Assembly: GCA_011620445.1 (NCBI GenBank)
Contig: WOZB01000028.1
Span: 1 to 5,453 of the forward strand
Origin: Anaerolineaceae bacterium
GTDB taxonomy: Bacteria; Chloroflexota; Anaerolineae; Anaerolineales; Anaerolineaceae
Length of the DNA: 5,453 nucleotides
Direction: 5' to 3'
Made by a program: the position numbers and the translations under genes. This document shows positions 1 through 5,075 of the stretch, piece by piece; positions within the stretch are counted from its first letter, which is position 1, and every line of letters begins with the position of its first letter. The notes under the pieces were generated by a model that worked only from the letters and a program-made list of their open reading frames with translations, was not told the DNA's origin and ran no database searches.

Positions 1-584
1 GCCCCATCCACATGCGCACTTTCGTCGATATCGCGTGGGATCGTATCCATGTAGCCCTTCATCAGCCAGAAGTTCATGCCCATGGCACCGCCCAGGTAGA
101 CCAGGATCAAACCGGGCAGCGTGTTCAAGCCAATGGCCGGAATCACATCCCCCATCTGCTTGATGATGGTGAAAATAGCCACCATCGCCAGCAGGTTCGG
201 GAAAACCTGGATCAGCAGGATGCCCTTGAGCATAGTCTTGCGTCCTTTAAAGCGGAAGCGGCTGAAGGCAAAGGCTGCCATAGTCGTCAGCGACAAGGTC
301 AGGAGGGTAGCAATCGTTGAAACAATCAGCGAATTCTTCATCCAGGTCCAGAATGGGAAAATCGGATTACCAAAAAGCGCTTTAAAGTTTTCAAAGTTAG
401 CGTTGCGTGGAATCAACTGTTGGCTGGCAAGGTCGTTCACCGGGTTTATGGATGCCGAGATTACCCAGAGCACCGGGAAGATGCTAAAAGCAATCAGTAC
501 TGCCGCAATGACCCAACGGACAATCAGACCGGTGGTTCTGGTTTTCTTTATGGATTTGTACTTGACTGGTTTCTGATTAGACAT
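1..584 (-). CDS. malG: MalG-type maltose ABC transporter permease, C-terminus beyond the window edge
   Basis: Inner subunit of a type I ABC sugar importer, pairing with MalF to form the channel through the cytoplasmic membrane. The visible 194 codons begin MSNQKPVKYK. A first membrane segment lies at about residues 20-42 (LIVRWVIAAVLIAFSIFPVLWVI). It is followed by an extracytoplasmic stretch with the family-typical pattern around NFENFKALF and FWTWMKNSLIVS, then further hydrophobic segments near 88-110, 120-142 and 155-172. The reading frame runs off the window inside the EAA loop (DESAHVDG followed by a partial Ala codon), the cytoplasmic helix that docks on the ATPase. E. coli MalG is about 296 residues, so roughly one third is missing here only because of the edge. 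The ATG overlaps the end of malF by 8 bases (ATGTCTAA) and has a strong AGGAGG at 594-599, nine bases upstream and inside malF, which indicates translational coupling. Substrate assignment rests on the partners. Confidence 0.93.
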   Translation of the reverse strand, partial: MSNQKPVKYKSIKKTRTTGLIVRWVIAAVLIAFSIFPVLWVISASINPVNDLASQQLIPRNANFENFKALFGNPIFPFWTWMKNSLIVSTIATLLTLSLTTMAAFAFSRFRFKGRKTMLKGILLIQVFPNLLAMVAIFTIIKQMGDVIPAIGLNTLPGLILVYLGGAMGMNFWLMKGYMDTIPRDIDESAHVDG

Positions 585-2190
585 TTTCGCCAACCTCCTC
601 CCACATATTCGTAAACCTGAACTGCAGCAGGGACATCACTGCCACGATGGCAAAAACGAAGATCGAAATGGCCGAAGCGTAGCCGTAATTAATACCGCGT
701 GAGCCAAATGCCAGGTTATAGACGTAACTGATCAGAATGTCAGTATAGCCTGCCTGGGTTGTTGCCGATGGGATGGGTGGCCCACCTCCAACAAAGGCAT
801 AGATCAGGTTAAAGTTGTTGAAGTTGAAAATAAATGAAGCTATCAACAAGGGCCCCACCGATACCAGCAGCAGCGGTAAGGTAATCTTGAAGAAGCGCTT
901 CCACGGGCTTGCGCCGTCCACCTCGGCGGCTTCATAAATATCTCCAGGGATGGATTGTAATGCCCCGCTGGTTACCAGCATGAAGTAAGGATAGCCTAAC
1001 CACAGGTTCACCACCAGGATGGCGATGCGTGCCAGTGTGGCATCAAGGAACCAGTCCGGGCCTTCGGCGACGTTAAAAACATCTGTGATGATGCGATTGA
1101 TGATGCCCAACTGTGGGTTGAACATGCCGCGCCAAATCAAAATGGTAATCAGCGAAGGAATGGTGTAGGGAATCAAAAGTAACGTGCGCAAGATCTTTTT
1201 ACCCTTGAAGGAGGGATCGCCATAAAGGATTGAGATCGCCAAACCCAGAGAAAAGGTCAGGAACACACTTAAGAAGGCGAAAACAAAGTTCCAGATGATG
1301 ATGGTAACCAAGGGTCCGCGCAAGCCTGGGCTGGTTACGAACTTATTGAAGTTCTCCAAACCAATGTTGGCAATATAGCCCGGAATCAGCTCTTTCCCTC
1401 CAGGGCCAGAGTATGTTCCATTGACATCCCGATAGACAGTGCCATTTTCTGCATCTGTAAAGGTGTTCGTTGCCGCGTCATAATTAAATTGAGGCAACAG
1501 TTCCGCAGCCGTATTGGGTGAACTAATCTGGATGGTACGTTCCTCAGGACCGAATTTGATTGTTGGCAGGGCCTTGTCAACCGCAGCCAGCAATTTATTC
1601 ATCTTGGTGTAGCCCTCAATAGTTTTTGGGCTCCCATCGGCATCCAACTCTCCGATGCCATTTTGCCCAGTTACCAGGTCAATCGCTTGCCCACCCTTAT
1701 CGCCTTCCGTCTGGGTCATCAGGTAGGTTGTGCCTGCCTGATCCTTGAGGAAGAGCAAGTAATGGCTCTTATCGCTGGATTGATACGCAATCCAGGTATA
1801 AGTTTTGCCTTCCGTGGGCAGGTATTTCTGTTCCTGGATCTTTTCGATCGCCTGAGTCTTGGTGATGAAATGTTTATCACCATAATTCGTGAAAGCGTTA
1901 TAAACGGTGTAGAAAATTGGGAAAATTGAAAAGAGGATTAGGGCTGAGATGCCAATAGCCATCCAGCGCAGAGGTTTGGCTTTCGGACTCAAGAAAACAA
2001 AGGTCAGGAACAGGATAATGATGATAAAGACAATTGAGAGCGGATAGTATCCTAGTTGCAGCAGCCTATAAGTGAACCAACCCAATCCCAGATCCACCAG
2101 AATTACGATGATGAGGGTTATGAGTGAGGATAAGCCGCCCAGGGTTTTTTGAACAAATTTTGCTTCCGGCTGGAGTTTTGTTTCAGTCAT
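577..2190 (-). CDS. malF: MalF-type maltose ABC transporter permease
   Basis: Larger membrane subunit of a maltose/malto-oligosaccharide importer; 537 residues from the chosen start. Hydrophobic segments lie at about 20-40, 50-67 and 77-98. A long hydrophilic extracytoplasmic domain follows (about 104-285), then five more segments between about 292 and 525. The eight-segment layout and the large second loop match true MalF (E. coli, about 514 residues), where the P2 loop contacts the binding protein; most other sugar permeases lack it. The EAA docking motif is clear: Y419-E420-A421-A422, G426, then I436 and L438-P439. The reading frame is open upstream to 2298, but the ATG at 2190 (MTETKLQPE) is chosen because AAGGAG sits eight bases before it, and the extra 36 residues would be encoded by the intergenic hairpin. 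It lies 123 bases after malE and overlaps malG. Confidence 0.95.
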   Translation of the reverse strand: MTETKLQPEAKFVQKTLGGLSSLITLIIVILVDLGLGWFTYRLLQLGYYPLSIVFIIIILFLTFVFLSPKAKPLRWMAIGISALILFSIFPIFYTVYNAFTNYGDKHFITKTQAIEKIQEQKYLPTEGKTYTWIAYQSSDKSHYLLFLKDQAGTTYLMTQTEGDKGGQAIDLVTGQNGIGELDADGSPKTIEGYTKMNKLLAAVDKALPTIKFGPEERTIQISSPNTAAELLPQFNYDAATNTFTDAENGTVYRDVNGTYSGPGGKELIPGYIANIGLENFNKFVTSPGLRGPLVTIIIWNFVFAFLSVFLTFSLGLAISILYGDPSFKGKKILRTLLLIPYTIPSLITILIWRGMFNPQLGIINRIITDVFNVAEGPDWFLDATLARIAILVVNLWLGYPYFMLVTSGALQSIPGDIYEAAEVDGASPWKRFFKITLPLLLVSVGPLLIASFIFNFNNFNLIYAFVGGGPPIPSATTQAGYTDILISYVYNLAFGSRGINYGYASAISIFVFAIVAVMSLLQFRFTNMWEEVGENV

Positions 2191-2198
2191 CCCTGCTT

Positions 2199-2204
2199 CT
2201 CCTT
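2199..2204 (-). promoter_or_regulatory. Ribosome binding site fixing the malF start
   Basis: AAGGAG on the minus strand, eight bases before the ATG at 2190. The longer in-frame option starting at 2298 has no such site and begins inside a hairpin, so this site decides the start. Confidence 0.8.
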
Positions 2205-2258
2205 TCTCAGGCGACCCAGGTAAAACCGAGATCCCGGATTCACCACTTATTGAATTAT

Positions 2259-2305
2259 TAATTAGGAGGAGGAGACCAGAATATTCTGGTCTCCTCATTT
2301 AATTA
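2259..2305 (-). promoter_or_regulatory. Strong intercistronic hairpin between malE and malF
   Basis: The core at 2269-2296 is a perfect 28-base palindrome (GAGGAGACCAGAAT followed by its exact complement). As RNA it would form a stem of about 12 pairs with an ATAT tetraloop. Beyond a short internal loop, TAATTA at 2259-2264 can pair with TAATTA at 2300-2305. It begins a few bases after the malE stop. The sequence after it on the transcribed strand (CTCCTAATTAATAATTC) is not a run of T, so it does not look like a complete intrinsic terminator. In E. coli, palindromes between malE and malF protect the malE messenger from decay and give more binding protein than permease. A similar role, or partial termination, is inferred here from position and structure only. 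Confidence 0.75.
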
Positions 2306-2313
2306 GTTAAGTC

Positions 2314-3906
2314 TTAGGGCAGTTTGATGTCCAACAATTTGGATTCGGGGTCAAAGGTGAAGGTAACTTCGCCATCTGCAGGAACTGTGAATTTGTAGTT
2401 GTCGCCATCAGCCTTGCCATCAACACCATAGTTTACAGCCCAACCGCCGTCCAGAGCAACCTTGACTTCATAGTCACCCGCGGGGATTGTGAAGGTGCCA
2501 ACGAATTTACCGTCTTGTTCGGTCAAAGCACTGGCGGGGCACTCAGGTTTCCAATCTTCGCAAGCACCTGCAGTGCCAGCAGCCTGCCAAGAACCAGGAA
2601 CATTTACCATACCTTTGGTATCGGCAGCAATAGCCTCGGCAATAGCAGCCGCAGCGAAGGTATAGGCGTCTTCGGGGGTCTTTTCGCCCTTGAAGACGAA
2701 GGTCAGGGCATCGCCCCAAGCAGTCCATACCTTGCCCATCTCAGGGATAGCGGGCATGGGTTGTGCATCTTTACCGGCCTCAGCGATCTTGATCAGGTCT
2801 GGATCGTCAAGTTTGGCAAGGGCAGGCAGGTAAGCAGGAACGCGTGGGTCGGCTTTTTCGAGGGCGAGCATGGTCTCTTCTGTGGCGATGAACTCAGTCA
2901 GGAAGGTTTGTGCAAGCAGTACATTCTTGGAGAAGGAGTTGACCAGGAAGCCCTGGACGCCCATGAACGGTACACCACCATCGGGGAATGCCGCGATAGC
3001 GTATGGAGCATTGGCAGTGCGCAGGTTATTGAGTTCCCATGGGCCGTTCATCAGGAAGGCAACTTCGCCATTGAGGAACATAGATTTGGCGGTGGTGTTG
3101 TCGAGGTTGTCGGACAAAACGCCGTCATCAACCCATTGCTTGGCCATGGTCGCAAACTTGATCATGCCTTCTTTGCCGATACCAAGATCCGTAGGATCAT
3201 AGTCGCCAGCAGCGTTGCGGCCGAAGACGTAGCCACCCTGAGAGGTCATCCAGGGATAGGCATCGTAGGAGGTTCCAGCGAGAACCATACCGTACTTCAC
3301 CTTGCCATCAGCAATCAATTGCTTGGAGATGTCGTAGACTTCCTGCCAGGTGGTAGGAACGGTCTCAACAAGTTCTTTATTGTAGAAGAAGCCGAGGTTT
3401 TCGGTGGCGTAGGGCATACCGTAGAGCTTGCCATCATAGGTAAAGGCTTTCAGGGCAGAGGGGGAGAAATCAGCCTCTTTTTCGCCGAGATCCAATGGGG
3501 CTACAAGACCGGAGGCAACCAACTGGGCAGCCTGGTCGTGAGGCACGATAATGATATCGGGGCCTTCGCCAGCGGGGGCAGCGGTGATGAAGGAATCGCG
3601 GATGGTCGAAACATTCTCAACCACGAGATCCATATTGTAGGTCTCCTTGAACTTGGCAGCCAGCTCATTCAGCACGGGGGCGCGCTGTTCGTCAGCCCAA
3701 ATGCGCAAGGAAGCTGTAGGTTCAGGAGCTTCGGTGGGCTCAACGGGAGCTGCGGTGGGTTCCGGAGCTTTGGTGGGTTCGACAACTGGGGCCTTGGTAG
3801 GCTCAACAACAGGTGCCTGAGTTGGGGCAGCAGTCGGGGCAGCACAAGCGGCCAGGACCATGCTTGCGATTACAACAATCGCGAACAACAGATAGCTTTT
3901 CTTCAT
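2314..3906 (-). CDS. malE: MalE-type maltose-binding lipoprotein with C-terminal X25-like module
   Basis: Extracytoplasmic receptor that captures maltose or malto-oligosaccharides and delivers them to MalFG; 530 residues from the chosen ATG. Residues 1-21 are a lipoprotein signal (MKKS, hydrophobic core, lipobox L18-A19-A20-C21). Residues 22-66 are an Ala/Pro/Thr/Glu linker with two VVEPTKAP repeats. The binding fold spans about 67-430 and follows E. coli MalE closely: GPDIIIVPHD (115-124), YGMPYATENLGFFYNK (162-177), WMTSQGGYVF (219-228), MNGPW (286-290) and PAIPEMGKVW (385-394). Likely sugar contacts retained are D124, E169, W290 and W394; the E. coli W62 and R66 equivalents appear to be V121 and Q125. 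Residues 438-530 form an additional beta-rich module like X25 of pullulanases (C449, DWKP, C456, FTIPAGDYEVKVAL, W489, NYG). The ATG at 3906 is preferred over an upstream in-frame start because the signal peptide begins there and GAGGAG lies five bases before it. Confidence 0.95.
   Translation of the reverse strand: MKKSYLLFAIVVIASMVLAACAAPTAAPTQAPVVEPTKAPVVEPTKAPEPTAAPVEPTEAPEPTASLRIWADEQRAPVLNELAAKFKETYNMDLVVENVSTIRDSFITAAPAGEGPDIIIVPHDQAAQLVASGLVAPLDLGEKEADFSPSALKAFTYDGKLYGMPYATENLGFFYNKELVETVPTTWQEVYDISKQLIADGKVKYGMVLAGTSYDAYPWMTSQGGYVFGRNAAGDYDPTDLGIGKEGMIKFATMAKQWVDDGVLSDNLDNTTAKSMFLNGEVAFLMNGPWELNNLRTANAPYAIAAFPDGGVPFMGVQGFLVNSFSKNVLLAQTFLTEFIATEETMLALEKADPRVPAYLPALAKLDDPDLIKIAEAGKDAQPMPAIPEMGKVWTAWGDALTFVFKGEKTPEDAYTFAAAAIAEAIAADTKGMVNVPGSWQAAGTAGACEDWKPECPASALTEQDGKFVGTFTIPAGDYEVKVALDGGWAVNYGVDGKADGDNYKFTVPADGEVTFTFDPESKLLDIKLP
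3763..3810 (-). repeat. Tandem 24-base repeat in the MalE linker
   Basis: Two adjacent units encode VVEPTKAP twice (MalE residues 33-40 and 41-48), within a longer EPT/AP-rich linker at residues 22-66 (3709-3843). The DNA units differ at several synonymous positions, so the repeat is not recent at DNA level. The linker probably acts as a flexible tether between the lipid-anchored Cys21 and the binding fold. Confidence 0.85.
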
Positions 3907-3911
3907 TCTTA

Positions 3912-3917
3912 CTCCTC
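3912..3917 (-). promoter_or_regulatory. Ribosome binding site fixing the malE start
   Basis: GAGGAG on the minus strand, five bases before the ATG at 3906. The spacing is slightly short, but the site and the lipoprotein signal agree on this start rather than the in-frame upstream codon at 3963, which overlaps the regulator gene. Confidence 0.75.
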
Positions 3918-3930
3918 TTTTGATATAAGT

Positions 3931-3945
3931 ACCGGAATTTCCGGT
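3931..3945. promoter_or_regulatory. Perfect 15-bp palindrome between the regulator gene and malE (possible operator)
   Basis: ACCGGAATTTCCGGT consists of two exact 7-base arms around one base. It occupies much of the 43-base gap upstream of malE. The single central base and lack of a T run argue against a terminator and favour a protein-binding site. No convincing -35/-10 pair is visible next to it (a weak TTATAT lies just downstream on the minus strand), so malE may be read from the marR-like promoter with this site controlling passage or a weak start. The binding protein is unknown. Confidence 0.5.
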
Positions 3946-3949
3946 TTCT

Positions 3950-4450
3950 CTAATTTTCCTCACCTTGAGCCTTAAGTACCAAAACCGGTTGGAATATATC
4001 TTTCGGTTCTCGAAGTGCCTGGGGCTTCAAAGTGTTTTGGATGATTTGAAGAATTTTATTGTATTGCTTGATTTCTTCCGGATTAAATCTCCCCATCAAT
4101 TCGTCAACCAACTGTTCGTAATTTTCATAGGCCTTATAGAGAAGCGTCTTCCCACTTTCGGTCAACTTGACAAGGCTATTGCGTCCGTCACTGGGGTCGC
4201 CCATGCGCTCAATCAGGCCATCAGCTTGCAAGCCTTGCAGAATGCGCGTGATGTTGCCCTTGGTGCAGAGCATGAGGGCAGTTAATTCCATCTGGTTGAT
4301 GCCGGGGTGATTGTGGACGTGCAAAAGGACGTAAAATCGCGGAAGGCTGAGGTTGTACTCAAGCAACATTGATTTTTCTTGCGCGTCAATGTGCAGAAAT
4401 GCGGATTTGATCGATTCAAACAAGGCTAATTTCTCTTGATTCATACGCAT
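3950..4450 (-). CDS. MarR-family winged-helix transcriptional regulator
   Basis: Dimeric DNA-binding repressor or activator of the MarR family, 166 residues from the chosen start, near the usual family length. An N-terminal helical region (about 1-35) is followed by a winged helix: LSLPRFYVLLHVHNHPGI (34-51), the HTH with recognition helix around TKGNITRILQGLQADGLIER (63-82), the wing DPSDGRNSLVKLTESG (85-100), and C-terminal dimerisation helices (about 101-142). The D-x-R-and-LTxxG wing pattern is diagnostic. One cysteine (C62) sits in the HTH. The last 20 or so residues look like an unstructured tail. A TTG at 4474 is in frame, but it lies at or before the predicted transcription start, so ATG 4450 (or ATG 4444) is preferred. 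Neither ATG has a clear ribosome binding site. It is 43 bases upstream of malE on the same strand, so it probably regulates the transporter and itself; its ligand cannot be inferred. Confidence 0.9.
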   Translation of the reverse strand: MRMNQEKLALFESIKSAFLHIDAQEKSMLLEYNLSLPRFYVLLHVHNHPGINQMELTALMLCTKGNITRILQGLQADGLIERMGDPSDGRNSLVKLTESGKTLLYKAYENYEQLVDELMGRFNPEEIKQYNKILQIIQNTLKPQALREPKDIFQPVLVLKAQGEEN

Positions 4451-4467
4451 TAAACTAAATTGTTTAA
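4450..4467. promoter_or_regulatory. 18-bp inverted repeat between the marR-like promoter and start codon (likely autoregulatory operator)
   Basis: On the minus strand TTAAACAATTTAGTTTAA has two exact 6-base arms (TTAAAC and GTTTAA) around six A/T bases. It runs from just after the predicted transcription start (near 4469) into the first base of the start codon. MarR proteins commonly bind palindromes of about 16-20 bp overlapping their own promoters, so size and place fit. Because it is A/T-rich, some chance symmetry is expected. Confidence 0.5.
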
Positions 4468-4476
4468 GTATCAACT

Positions 4477-4505
4477 ATTTTAACGTTATGTAAACAGCCT
4501 GTCAA
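4477..4505 (-). promoter_or_regulatory. Sigma-70-type promoter for the marR-like gene (and probably malEFG)
   Basis: A perfect -35 box TTGACA (4500-4505) and a -10 box TAAAAT (4477-4482) are separated by exactly 17 bases on the minus strand. The start of transcription would be near 4469, leaving a leader of about 20 bases before ATG 4450. The spacer holds an 8-base palindrome TAACGTTA (4481-4488, overlapping the -10). A further TATAAT on the same strand at 4538-4543 has no recognisable -35. Confidence 0.7.
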
Positions 4506-4758
4506 GACACAACGCTCTAATAACCTTGGACAATAAAATTATACCGCCATATAGATGCCTAACATGATCAATTTGGTATTGCGCTGGTATTGTTTTTGTT
4601 AACATTCATCGGAAGCTTGATCTTTATTCTTGCCTTTTCATAGCGGGTACAGTCTGCCTTGAGTTCCCTCCCATTTCTTATGCTTTCTTCAGAAAAGATG
4701 TAAATTGTTTCTCTCTCTTGTCGTAGCGGTGCGGGCCGGGCCAAAGGTTTGACCCTCC

Positions 4759-4849
4759 TGTCCTTGCGAGTGATTTTGCAAAGCAACTTGGTTTTGATAA
4801 CATCTAAATTTAGATTCCTTCGTCGCCAGTCTCCTCGCAACGATTGGCA
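4759..4849. repeat. Degenerate palindromic repeat, REP/MITE-like
   Basis: The left arm starts TGTCCTTGCGAGTGATTTTG and ends in GCAAAGCAACTT (4759-4788). The right arm (4811-4849), read on the opposite strand, contains TTGCGAGGAGACTGGCGACG followed by AAGGAATCT. The arms match imperfectly around a short A/T-rich centre that contains the exact palindrome ATCTAAATTTAGAT (4802-4815). Arms of the form TTGCGAG...GACGAAGCAATCT are typical of a widespread family of short dispersed bacterial repeats that give rise to spurious 'SLRG..RR.N' peptides, as happens here. It has no coding capacity, and this copy looks old and mutated. Confidence 0.6.
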
Positions 4850-4986
4850 TTGCATTTTTTGGCGAACTTCGCTTCGCTTAAACCTCCCCTACCTCCGCCC
4901 TACACCAAACCCCCAATTCATCCCCCAGGCCGTTTTCCAAGCAAATATGAGATAAAATAGGAAAGAATTCCAAACTGAGCGCCCGG

Positions 4987-5006
4987 ATACAGCCTTAAGG
5001 CTGTAT
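4987..5006. promoter_or_regulatory. Perfect 20-bp palindrome upstream of the ccmE-like gene
   Basis: ATACAGCCTTAAGGCTGTAT is fully self-complementary and ends 69 bases before the ccmE-like ATG. It could be a dimeric regulator site or, in RNA, an 8-pair hairpin with a TTAA loop. No T run follows on the plus strand, so a terminator is unlikely. AAAGGAAGG follows at 5014-5022 but has no start codon at a workable distance. Confidence 0.45.
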
Positions 5007-5075
5007 GTATATTAAAGGAAGGCGCAAGCCGCGGCAGCACATACCAAGAGCCTACGTGAACTGATTGCGAGAAGA

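Larger units (their letters stand above)
4451..5075. other. Non-coding region between the leftward maltose cluster and the rightward ccmE-like gene
   Basis: About 625 bases without a credible gene. From left to right it holds the operator and promoter of the marR-like gene (to 4505), an A/T-rich stretch with an isolated TATAAT (4538-4543), a stretch with nothing recognisable (about 4560-4755), a degenerate palindromic repeat (4759-4849), a small GCGAA/TTCGC palindrome (4862-4872), a C-rich tract (4883-4926), a weak rightward -10-like TAAAAT (4953-4958) without a good -35, and a perfect 20-bp palindrome (4987-5006). The longest reading frame here (minus strand, 4855-4568) lacks a ribosome binding site and overlaps the repeat, so it is not called. 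Confidence 0.7.

Noticed and set aside
121..576. Plus-strand frame of 151 codons opposite malG
   Set aside because: It is antisense to a clear permease gene, has no start signals and no family resemblance.
2269..2296. Intrinsic terminator after malE
   Set aside because: The hairpin is strong but no T run follows it on the transcribed strand, and malF begins shortly afterwards in the same direction.
2191..2298. N-terminal extension of MalF to an ATG at 2298
   Set aside because: The added 36 residues are encoded by the intergenic hairpin, and the ATG at 2190 has a proper ribosome binding site.
2515..3975. Long plus-strand open frame of 486 codons opposite malE
   Set aside because: It is fully antisense to a well-supported MalE gene. 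The peptide is Gly/Phe/Ser-rich, without recognisable domains, and looks like a codon-composition shadow.
4451..4474. TTG start at 4474 for the MarR-like gene
   Set aside because: The predicted -10 box ends at 4477, so this codon would be at or before the transcription start.
4538..4543. Second minus-strand promoter with a perfect TATAAT
   Set aside because: No -35-like sequence stands 16-18 bases upstream, and a much better promoter lies closer to the gene.
4568..4855. Minus-strand frame of 95 codons (MQCQSLRGDWRRRN...)
   Set aside because: It has no ribosome binding site, its first third is the translation of the palindromic repeat, and its Arg/Lys-rich composition is typical of spurious repeat-derived peptides.
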